Source of the DNA: Earliella scabrosa
Lineage: Eukaryota; Basidiomycota; Agaricomycetes; Polyporales; Polyporaceae
Direction of reading: 5' to 3'
DNA length: 64,000 nt
Assembly (NCBI GenBank): GCA_022605405.1
Contig: JABYQQ010000006.1
Span: 310,001 to 374,000, forward strand
In this document: in pieces, positions 34,794 to 43,833 of the stretch
Position numbering within the stretch: position 1 is the first letter of the stretch
Layout: each line of letters opens with the position of its first letter
Notes under the pieces: generated by a model
The model's database searches: none
The model's input: only the letters and a program-made list of their open reading frames with translations
Told to the model about the DNA's origin: nothing
Program-made: the position numbers and the translations under genes

Positions 34794-35508
34794 GTTAAGA
34801 GTGGCTATCTTGATGCGTCCTTTTGTCGTTCGCTTGCGTGCTCTGTTCTTTTCTGCTCTACGCCGCGCAGCCGCCGTCGTGCGCAGCTCGTCGCGATCGC
34901 CTGCAACTCCTCCGTCTACTACTCCTTCATCCCGCGTGCCACCGTGACCCCTAGCGCGCTGTGGGCTTCGGCCGGAGGCACTACTCCCGGCCGCAGCAGC
35001 GCTACGGGTGCGCTCGTAACCATTTGCCAGCCCTTCGTCCGTGTGTGTGTTAATCGTGGTTGGGTGTTCAGCAGTCGTTCATTCGCCTCGCGATACGACC
35101 ATGCTCGCGAGACTAGGCGGATAACCTCCGTCCGGGTCGACTAGTCCTGACCCCGCCCTGCGCAGCGGGGGGCGGTTCGCAAAGCCCGACCTGTCGAGCC
35201 TAAATAGGCGGCCGGTTGTGTGTGGGCGCAGGGGCTTTCCTGTCACCTTTCGGCCAGTATATGTGGGCCCCCACGGATCGCCACACGTCCTCTTCTCAGC
35301 GCAGCGTAGGAGGGCGTGGGTTATCTACTCAGATGCGCGCTCGATCAGCTCGCACACCGGATCTGTTGCCAAGAAATGATATTAGTAACGCTCGTGCAGT
35401 AGGTCGTAGCGCACCCCACAGGGCGTTAGGTACATGGTCGCGTGGTTACATGATTACGGTTCCTAGATCCCAAGATCGTTCGTTCTGCGGGTTGTAGTAG
35501 TCCAGGTC

Positions 35509-38400
35509 TTAGAAGCCGCGTCCCCGTCCATAACCGCCTCCTCCGCGTCCCCCTCGTCCGCGTCCCCGCCTGTCATCGCGGGGGTTCTGTTCTCGACCTC
35601 CCCTCCCGGCGGGCGCGCGTCGTCCATCCAGGTTGTTCAGGGCGAGGATGGCTCCTGGCGGTGGGGCGTCAGGGCGTTGCTCAGCGGTCGGGACCGGCCC
35701 ACGCCACCCAGGGATCCGGGGGTAGCGACAGGCGTGAGTGGGGTGGTCGCTAGCGTGGCAGATGCTGCAGCGGAACGTTCGCGGTACCGCAGGGGAATTG
35801 TAGCCGTCGACGAATGGGACGCGGCGGAGCTCCGCCGTGAACGTCTCCCACCCGTGGGTCGTGTGCGCCGGCGACTCCATGTAGATGTTAGCGACGATAG
35901 CGCCATTTGCGAGTGTGTCGACAACGATCTCGACTGTCTCTAGGGTATAGTCGACTCCGTAGTTTGTCGGGAGTTCGTCGAAAGCCGGGTTTTCGCGTAT
36001 CTGCGCTGCGATGAGGTCGCGGACTCGCGCGCTCTCGAGAGTCGTCCGGACCATCGTCTCGATCTGGTTGCCGAAGTTACTGGTGAACTCGTGGAGGGTG
36101 AGGGCGAGGGTAGCGTTGCCAACCGCACGCTCGTGGACGAAGAACGTCACGCCCGCGTTGGAGAGGACCTGGGCCTCAAGGAGCTGGCGCGTTGCTGTCG
36201 GCGTCAGATTGCGAACCGCCCAAGTGACCGGTGTCGCGTCAGGGTTGGCGGGGTCCGGGCGCGGCGAGGTGATGTGGAAGTCGGTCTCGTTAGTGATCTC
36301 GGTGACCGCCTGCGCGACGCGTGCAAGCACATCCCTCGTCTGCCCGACGGGAAGGGGGCCGCGCTGCCCAGCGATCTGCAGGAGGACAGACGTTCCGCGG
36401 GGGTCGCGGAAGAGGTCCGTTACGTACGCAGGATCAAGGTCGCGGAATAGCTGCTCCGGGTGGCTAAGGGCGATGCGGGGGAGTGCCCGGCCCGGGCCAC
36501 CTAGGGCTCTGACACCCGGCGCGGCAGCGGCCATCGCGGGGCGTCCCTCCTCATGTCGTTGGGCCCGCTCCGCAGCCCGCGCCGCCACGGATCCTTCGCC
36601 TCGCTCGGGCTGTCTTCCGCGCGTGATCCGCTGAACTTCCAGTTCGAGGCGTCGGAGGCGTTCGCGTTCATGCTCGAGCTGGAGGATGAGGTCTTGTTCC
36701 CGGTCTGTCGTGCCCGTGTGGCGGCCCTGGAAGTCGACGTCGACGAGCATGCCCTCGTGGCGTGGGCTCGCATCGTGCGCGGGTGCTGCCGGGGGGCCGC
36801 GGTCTGCGCTTGTGCTTTGGTGCGGCTGGTCCTGTCGGGCCCTATTGTGCGCGTCTCCCTGTCCAGCACCCCCTTGGCGTTGTCGGCGGAAGCGCTGGAA
36901 TTCTGCAGCGTGGTTCCGGGCGGCCCGCGCCAGGTCCTCCGTCGGGTCCGCGAGCCCCATGTCGATCATCTGGTATTCGTACCAGGTAGCGACCCCGTAC
37001 GGTGGGAGCTGCGCAGGCGGGCCCGTCGTCGTTCGCGGTCGCAGTCTGGGCACGGGGTGGCCTGCCGGCGGTGCTAGGCAGAACGGGTTCGCCTCCCTCC
37101 ACCGTTGGATCGCCGTCGCCAAGTCAGCCTGCTCACGGGCGGCATCTTCCTGGGTAGCGGCAGGGCGCGTGGCCGGGCGGTTCAGCAGTGGGTTGGGCGC
37201 CGGGATAGGGGTCGGGTTACGGAACTGTTGGGCAAGCGCGCCTTCCGCGTCGGCCGGGCGCAGCGGGAGGTCGAGGGTCGCGTTTCGCTGCTGGGTGCTC
37301 CCACCAGTCGCACGTGGTGTTGGGGCCACGGGGGTCACTTCCTCGCCGTAGTCTTCGTCGCGAAGATGCGGCGAGGGCGGCCTCGGGTTTGATTCCGAGA
37401 TCTGGGGCGTAGGAGCGGGAGGCTGCGGCGGCGTGGGCTGTGGCGGCGGCGGGAGCAGGGCAGTGGGGTGCAGCGCAGGGGGATGCGCGGGGAACACAAG
37501 TGGGTGGGGGTACGGGGTGGAGACGAGGGGTCGGCTGCGACCAGTTCGCGTCGGCGTCACGGGTTCGTTGGCGCGAAGTGCGAGCTGTCCAGTACGTCCC
37601 CGCACCGTTCGGAGCCCGAGGCCCCTGCGCGGGACGCGCATGGCCTGCTGTCTGTTTAAAGTGCTTACGGTCCCGTCTGGTACGTCCTGCGTCGGGGACC
37701 CAACACGGGGCCTTTTGCGGCTCGCGTGTTGTCGTTCGCCTTCGCCAGCCGGCCACCCCATGTTCGTCCCCCACGTGGCCTCCAGCGCAGGGAAGGGGTT
37801 GCTGGTGTTCTGCGGTGTTTGCGGGGCAGGCTGCGTCAAGCGTTCCTCCCGCAATCCCGCCGCCTCACTCCCGGCGGCATTCCCGTCGCGCGCGGGAGCG
37901 GAAGCAGGGGGTTCAGCCTGGTCATGGGCGCGGACGGTTAGAGGTGCCAAAGAGGATAGGTCCTAGGGACTCACGAGGGCGGCCAGCTGCGGCTCAGGGA
38001 TCTGGCACACTCCATCTCCGTCCAAGGGCCCCAGCTGTGGGAAGAAGCCAGTGGATGGCTGTGGTGACAGTGAGCTAGGCGCGGGGGGCGTCGGTCTGTG
38101 ACCGCAACTCACCAAGGTCGCACCTTCCAGAGTGCTAGTCGTGGCCCGTATCGGGAGGCCCGCTTCCTCCCATTGCCGGAGGATAGCTACCTCAGACAGG
38201 GCTTGAGCCTCGTCGTCCAGGTTCTGGGCTTGGGGCGTGAGGGCGACACCCGCGGGCGACTCATCGCGGGGCGCCTGCGAGCTGAAGGAGGCGACGGGGA
38301 CGTCGCTCATCAGGTCGTTTTGGGCGGAGGGGGTGGTCGTGCCAAGGGGTGGGAAGTCGACGTCGTAGTCGGACTGGGGGGCAGGGCTGCGACGGGACAT
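35509..38400 (-). pseudogene. LINE ORF1 (zinc knuckle, nucleic-acid binding) with in-frame TAG
   Basis: Presumed RNA-binding/chaperone protein of the element. Starting at ATG 38400 (MSRRSPAPQSDYDVDFPPLG), the frame runs 145 codons to TAG at 37963-37965. The same frame continues open for over 810 codons to 35509. The long Pro/Arg-rich N-terminal half is followed by a more folded segment (about 36000-36550) and a CCHC knuckle, CSICHASDHPTHAC (C-x2-C-x4-H-x4-C), near 35740-35790. An Arg-Gly-rich tail ends the protein. The next in-frame ATG after the TAG is at 37761. This is either a nonsense-mutated copy, readthrough, or translation from the internal ATG; I treat it as broken. Confidence 0.75.
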
Positions 38401-39523
38401 CTTGCTTTTCGCTGGAGGGCTCGGTTGGCGGGTAGCAGGTGGGTTGCTGGTGCTTCACGCCCGGGGTCGCCGTCTTTAAGGGCCTATGCGCTCCGCACCT
38501 GCGTCCTGTTTTGTCCCACACAGTTCCTGCGTCCATCCTCGAGCACGGCGGCGAGCAGGGGTCGGGGATCGCGCTCCCATCGGCGGTCATGTTCGTGGTT
38601 TGGGATGGGGGTTGCTCCGTTCACAAGCGCGGGTGCTCCGCGCTGTTTGGAAATGTTTGGCTGCTCCGCAGTTGGTCAACCTCCTTCCGGATCCGTCGGC
38701 TGTCTCCGTTTCCAGGGAGGGCAACAGTTGCCATAAAAGGCGATTTTGGGGGAGGGTCTTGCTTCTGAGGATGATCCCTATGACGCTCCCCGGTTACTGC
38801 TCCTCAGGTGTCACTCGTGTGTCACCCAGTTGTCCGATCGCAGTGCCATCACTCGTATTCCATTCCCCCAGCGTTGATCTGTTCTCGTCGCTCGAGCGTC
38901 CACGCTCCTTTGGGCATCAGCTTCAGCCAGTTCGTTGCTCCTCCGGTAGCCGGTGCTGGGGTTTCCTCGCGGTGTTGCGTTATGCCCGCGGCCTCGTGTC
39001 TTGCACATTTTGTTGCGTAACGTGGCTCGGGGTGCTCGGCCCTACGGTCCTACGGTCCGACGGTCCGGCCCCGGCGCCGTCACGGTCATGTGCTACCAGC
39101 CGGCGCTCCGCCTGGGCTCACTCGCCCTGTGTTCCTCTTCCTCGTCGCGCTCGTCAGGGCATTTCTGCAGATCTACGCTGCGGCAGGTACGTCGTCACAC
39201 TCGTGAGTGTCCCCCCGTGTGCTAGTTATCGCGCGCATTCATCCATTCAGCAAGCCCCGCTGCCCACTGCGCTCATTGCGCTCATTTCTCGGGCCTGGGC
39301 CTGACCCCAGCTAGTTGTGCGTTCAGCACACTTTCCGCCGCCACGCTTTGTCTTGGTGCGCTCAGACATCCACCCGGCAGGCACATGTGCGCAGCGGGTT
39401 CCCATGGCAGGGGCATGGTCGCAGGTCTGGGCATGTCATGATTCATATTTGCATAGGTGGTACATGCGCTTACGCCTACACTGGGCTCTCCAGCTACCCT
39501 CTCTTCGTCGCCTTCCCCTTCGC

Positions 39524-40417
39524 CTAAGAGGTCAAGCCCGCCTTCAATCGGAACCTCCCCCTGGCAGAGGAGGTCGAGGGGCGGGTCTCTTGTCCCGCCC
39601 GTATCCTCGTCGCATAGACCTCAACCGTGTACGGTCCCGCTGCTTTCAGGGTGGCGGCGTGAGTCGAGGTGGCAGTCTTCTGGGGTCTCGCGGGGGTATG
39701 GGTTCGCTTTCGCTTGGTCCCTGTGGTCGCGTTGACACTCTTCATCTGCAGGTTCCGAGGTGGAGGTCTCCGGTCTCGCGTGTGCGCCGCACTCTGCAGC
39801 AGAGAGTCCATGGCCTCCCCATCTCCTTCAGCCATCTCGCGGTCGGCGCAGCGCTCCTCCCACTCCTCTTCCTCGTCCGTCGCCAGCTCTACCCATTGCC
39901 AGCGCCGCGGTCCGGCAGGCGGTGGGGGGGGGCCAACCTGGGCGCCGTATTCAAGAAGCGGGGGCTCTCGCCCTTTCCCGACGCCGTTCAGGAGCGTCTT
40001 GCGGGGGAGTACCCCGCTCGTGATGCGGACAGTGAGGTCCTGGAGGTACGGGGCGGTGATATATGCGTATGTGATGGGGCTTTCCGGCACTTCGTTATAG
40101 ACGGCGAAAGTGACCCATCGTATCGCGTGGTCGACGACTTTGACTATGGGCCCTTGGATCCCTTGGTCGTACGTGTCGTAGCGGCGAATGGTTCGTCCTC
40201 CGTACGAAGTGGGTGCGTGGAATCTTACGTTGGACAGGGCAAGCAGCCTGACGCGTAGTCCAATCTCTAGGGGTCTAGAGGGGAGCACGGGAATGTCGTA
40301 GTGGAAGATGGTCACGTCGCCTTGCGGCCTGCGCGACGGGATGTGCGATCGTTCAGTCCATTTGGTATGGACGATTGTGGGGAGGTTTGGGTTCTCGTGT
40401 CCGCAGGGAGGGTCCAT
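39524..40417 (-). CDS. Unrecognised third ORF inside the LINE
   Basis: 297 codons starting at ATG 40417 (MDPPCGHENPNLPTIVH), with an upstream in-frame stop at about 40454. The first half looks like folded beta-rich sequence (for example YDTYDQGIQGPIVKVVD and WVTFAVYNEVPESPITYA). A Pro/Gly stretch, an acidic run (DEEEEWEER) and a basic Ser/Thr-rich end follow. No zinc knuckle, RT, coiled coil or known ORF1 motif is visible. Because it lies between the 5' target-site duplication and ORF1, it is physically part of the mobile element. It could be an accessory ORF of a long LINE or host sequence captured by it. Coding status is inferred from its length and mixed composition. Confidence 0.5.
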   Translation of the reverse strand: MDPPCGHENPNLPTIVHTKWTERSHIPSRRPQGDVTIFHYDIPVLPSRPLEIGLRVRLLALSNVRFHAPTSYGGRTIRRYDTYDQGIQGPIVKVVDHAIRWVTFAVYNEVPESPITYAYITAPYLQDLTVRITSGVLPRKTLLNGVGKGREPPLLEYGAQVGPPPPPAGPRRWQWVELATDEEEEWEERCADREMAEGDGEAMDSLLQSAAHTRDRRPPPRNLQMKSVNATTGTKRKRTHTPARPQKTATSTHAATLKAAGPYTVEVYATRIRAGQETRPSTSSARGRFRLKAGLTS

Positions 40418-41225
40418 GCTGCATGGGCGAGGTTGGGACGTTTGCTGGCGGGCTTACGTTTCCCTCCTGCCCGTGGGCATATGCTGGAGCTCAAAATCCT
40501 CCACGTGGCCACTTTTGAGAAAGTAGGGGTCATGCCTTGCCAGGCCCTCGTCGCTCCCGGGTATGGGGAGGCAGGCATGGTTCTGAGCAGGAGGGTAACA
40601 CGGCGAGCTGTCCGTGGGGTCGCGATGGACCAGAGTTTTCATATGTGTTTATGTCTTATGTCTTATATGCGTTGCTCCCGCTCACGCTTACGCTACGCGG
40701 TCTCGGCACACATGTGGCTCGTCTCAGGTTCGAACCCGCCGTCGCGGGCCCGCGCTACGCGGCCTGTGCTCGCCGCGCGTCTTGGCACTCGACTCCCGGC
40801 CGCCGTGCGTAATCATGTTTACGTCTAAGCTCAGCCTCGGCGCACACGCGTCCCCGTTTTCGTTGCGCTGGCAGCCTTGGTTCTCGGGAGGGCGTGGCCC
40901 TCCTTCCCCATACTCTGGGTGCGGTGGTCCAGGTACTGCTCAAGTACGGTCCCACTTGCAGTTCTAGACTGCCCCTGCTATGCAGGTTGCGGCTAGCCGC
41001 CTTGTCTCATCGCGGGCAGGCTCACTGCCCTTGGGCGTGTCGTCCGCTCACCATCCATTCCGTGGTAGCCCACAGCTTGCATTTCTCAACAGTTCACAGT
41101 CGTCTCGGGTCTCTGATCCATTCCTACGCGGGTCCTGGACATATATTATGCCACACGGTGCAAGTGCTCGACTCTCGCAGCCGTGGGAAAAAGGTGGTGG
41201 TGGTGGTACGTGGGAGAGGAGAGCC

Positions 41226-41240
41226 CCCTCTCCAGTTCTC
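41226..41240. repeat. Target-site duplication, right copy
   Basis: CCCTCTCCAGTTCTC, identical to 29775-29789. It marks the 5' boundary of the LINE at 41225. Removing the element and one copy restores a continuous host sequence. Confidence 0.9.
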
Positions 41241-42975
41241 AGATTCTCGGGAACGCAAGGCCTAGGCCTCTCTGCCCTGCCCTGCTACAGTATTCATTCG
41301 CGCAGGAGCGTTCCAGCGAAAGTGGAGGACGTCGAAGTCGGGATCTGCCGGCCTCACACGAAGCAAAGCTCGCACGGGCGCAGCTTCGCCCGCGTGCTTC
41401 CACGTCTTTGAAGCTCCCCGGCGCATGCACGTTCCCAGCGTCCGTCTCGGGCCTCGACTGTCGCGCGCAGCGGTCGAGCCCCGAAGCACGCACATCAAAG
41501 AGGGCTATGTCATCGTACGCTGCAGCCTCGGATGGCCCTCTCGGAAGCCCCCAGTCAAACCCCGCCCGGCGATCTCCAGCGAGCCTCTCCGACTCCCATC
41601 GCGGCCACTTGCGTGTCCACCGAGCGACCGAGTTCACCGGAGAAGGCCGGACCCATGTCGTGTGTCCTATTAATACTGCCTTGCGCGCCGGACGGGCCGC
41701 CAAGCCCTCTTATATCCACCTCGCCATGGCCACTCGGCACTCGCGCCCGACATTTAGAGGAGCCATTTGTCGAAGTACAGACGCCGTATGCATTGACGTG
41801 TCATAATAATATGAATGCATTCCTAACTTTCGCTCCGAAGATCTCCCTCCGCAGCCTAGCGCCAGCGCAGTGCACGCCGAGCACGCAACTTCGTATGTCT
41901 GTGACGCAAGCCCGAACGCACCGTGGAGTGTAGCACAGCGTATGCCCACTAACAGAACACACCCAACAGAGCCATCGAAGCGTTGTCGCCAACCAGCCAC
42001 GTTACCTTCTCGAGCGGTCTCCGAGGACACAATCACAACCGCATTTGACACCTCTGACGTCGCCTATTTGGGGGCACAACATACACTCGAAGACGAGGAC
42101 ACTGCCTTCATCGAGTCGCCTGCCAGCATGTACGCCAGTTGCCATTGGACAGACCGACACTGCGCATCAGACTCCTGCCGGCGGCCGTCGAACAAGCGCA
42201 GACATATCCCAATCCGTCCCTGCCCCGCTCAACGTCCGTGAACGGTGACACGACACGCCGCCGGATGGTCTCATCTCTCCTTCCCGGCAAAGTCGGGCGT
42301 CCCAGTGTCCTCCCTTCCTGTCTAGCTGCCTATCAGCACGTCCCCCCATCAGCACGCACGCCCCTACCCCTCCCTAGCGCGCGACAGTACGCGCTCACAC
42401 GTCGCGCTCCAACCGGCGACGATCGTCCCCCAAGCGACAAGATAGTCTCCCGCCGGTCTTCGTTCGTCCGAACCCCAGATCCAGCCGTCACCCCGGGACA
42501 CGTCTCCTCGTGCTCGGATCCCTGCACCGCCAGCCCTCGTCCCGGCGGCGCTACCCTCGTTTGGGCATCCTCCAGCTGCTGCTCTCGGTCGATGACTCGA
42601 CCAACCTCACCGCAGCTCACTCTCGCAGCTAACCCTGCTAGCGATCGAGGCTAGAAGCCTCCGCTGCAAGCGCAAGACGGTCCAACTCGGGCCCGACTGT
42701 GATATGTATCGATAATGACGTCGACGACCATGCCCTCTGCGCGTGTGTTTCTGACATCCTCGCCCCTCGAGTTCCCTCGAGGTGACAATGAGACGCCCGG
42801 CTACTCAGCTTCAGCAGCAGAATGTGACGACGGCGACTTCGAAGTGCAGTCTCACGATCAAGTATGGAGTCCTTACTCCCACCAAGTAGACTGTATCCTG
42901 GTAGAGTAGACGTGCGAATCACGAAAATGAGCCTAGTAACTCCCCAAGCTTGCATTCCATCCTTGTACTCGGCTT
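41241..42975. other. Right flank of LINE, no supported gene
   Basis: 1.7 kb with overlapping open frames on both strands. The plus-strand frames at 41870-42241 and 42139-42654 are Ser/Pro/Arg/Thr-rich, and a short acidic one lies at 42715-42909. They resemble the composition of the left flank at 27-29.7 kb, so the LINE may have split one CT-rich locus. No domain or convincing exon chain was found. Confidence 0.4.
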
Positions 42976-43397
42976 TTGGAGTGTCCGTGTAAGGTTACAA
43001 TACAACAGACCAACTATTCCAGCCCCCGGAAAGCCAAAGTGTAACATGAACACACGGAATGATAGCTCTTGGGCAGCAAACGGACAGACAGCATGCTCAC
43101 ACAATGAGCAGCACCTGAGTTGGGGGCTCAAGGGACCACGTTCGAAGCATGCCCAACATCGGGACCCAAAACGTGGCGTGTCATGGGCGATGCTTAGGCG
43201 TATGTATAGGATGCGTTGGTGTACATGTGGGTGTGTGTGGGGAGGGACGGACTCGGTTCGGAGTGACACGAAGACGGAGCGGCGACTGCACACAACCGCC
43301 TACCACTGGTCAGTCCGATCCTTTCAGACACCCGACAGCTTGGGTCTCTTCGCCCCCCTCTCCTGTGACTCCTGGTCCTGTTCGTCCAGCGTCTGAG
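42976..43397 (-). pseudogene. Duplicated 3' end of the kinase-like gene
   Basis: Minus-strand sequence at about 43325-43397 encodes a near copy of the neighbouring kinase-like protein's C-terminus (DEQDQESQERGAKRPKLSGV and stop). The following 3' flank also matches the region after the intact gene, including CAGCCCCCGGAAAGC and GGGACCACGTTCGAAGCAT blocks. Only the tail is present, so it is a fragment, not a gene. Confidence 0.75.
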
Positions 43398-43654
43398 CGA
43401 GGCTCCACAAGCCCTCGGCTCTTGAAGGGTGTGTATAAGGGTACAGTACAACAGACCATCCATACCAGCCCCCGGAAAGCTAACATGAACACACGAAATA
43501 GATACTGGCAGCGAACGGACAGACAGCGAACGGACAGAAAGCAGACAGCATGATCACACAACGCGCAGCGCACTCCGCGGCTCAAGGGACCACGTTCGAA
43601 GCATCATCAACATCGAGACCCGTAGCGTGGCGTGTCATGAGTGATGCGCGGGCG

Positions 43655-43730
43655 CATGTAGAGGATGCGTTGAATGCGTTGAATGCGTTGGATGCGTTGG
43701 ATGCGTTGGATGCGTTGGATGCATTAGACG
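43655..43730. repeat. 9-bp minisatellite, GATGCGTTG-type
   Basis: About seven tandem units of GATGCGTTG with variants (AATGCGTTG, GATGCATTA). It lies in the 3' flank of the kinase-like gene. The duplicated flank at about 43208 has a single unit, so the array expanded after or around duplication. Confidence 0.85.
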
Positions 43731-43833
43731 TGCGGGCGAATGCTGGTGTACATGTGGATGTGGGTGGAGACGTGTGTAAATGGATGTGAAGTGGATGTTG
43801 TGCCTGGAAGAGCGCAAACAACCACCTACCAGG

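Larger units (their letters stand above)
29790..41225 (-). mobile_element. Full-length LINE retrotransposon, Tad1-like, about 11.4 kb
   Basis: Non-LTR retrotransposon inserted in minus orientation. Its 3' end is a 37-nt poly(A) tract (poly(T) at 29790-29826, plus strand), and a perfect 15-bp duplication of the host target flanks the whole interval. From 5' to 3' on the minus strand it has an 808-bp leader, an unrecognised ORF (40417-39524), a 1.1-kb spacer, ORF1 with a zinc knuckle (38400-35509), a 430-bp spacer, ORF2 with AP endonuclease, reverse transcriptase and RNase H (to 29976) and a 149-bp 3' UTR. Presence of EN plus RNase H and CCHC motifs in both ORFs fits the Tad1 clade of fungi. 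The perfect target duplication, long poly(A) and intact ORF2 suggest recent insertion. No LTRs were seen. Confidence 0.93.

Noticed and set aside
37963..37974. GTGAGT...CTAG around the ORF1 stop, looking like an intron that would remove the TAG
   Set aside because: The donor-to-acceptor span is only 12 nt, far below any spliceable intron.
38486..39304. 272-codon plus-strand open frame inside the LINE
   Set aside because: Antisense to the element, no recognisable domain, composition of a random GC-rich frame.
40725..40745. GGTTCGAACCC, a B-box/T-arm-like motif suggesting a tRNA or SINE
   Set aside because: No matching acceptor or anticodon stems and no A box at the right distance; it lies in the 5' region of the LINE.
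29790..41225. LTR retrotransposon or DNA transposon as the identity of the large element
   Set aside because: No terminal direct or inverted repeats, integrase or transposase; the endonuclease, RT order and poly(A) tail identify a LINE.
43550..43789. Plus-strand frame with Ala-Leu-Asp/Asn repeats
   Set aside because: Generated by the 9-bp minisatellite; it lies in the 3' flank of a minus-strand gene.
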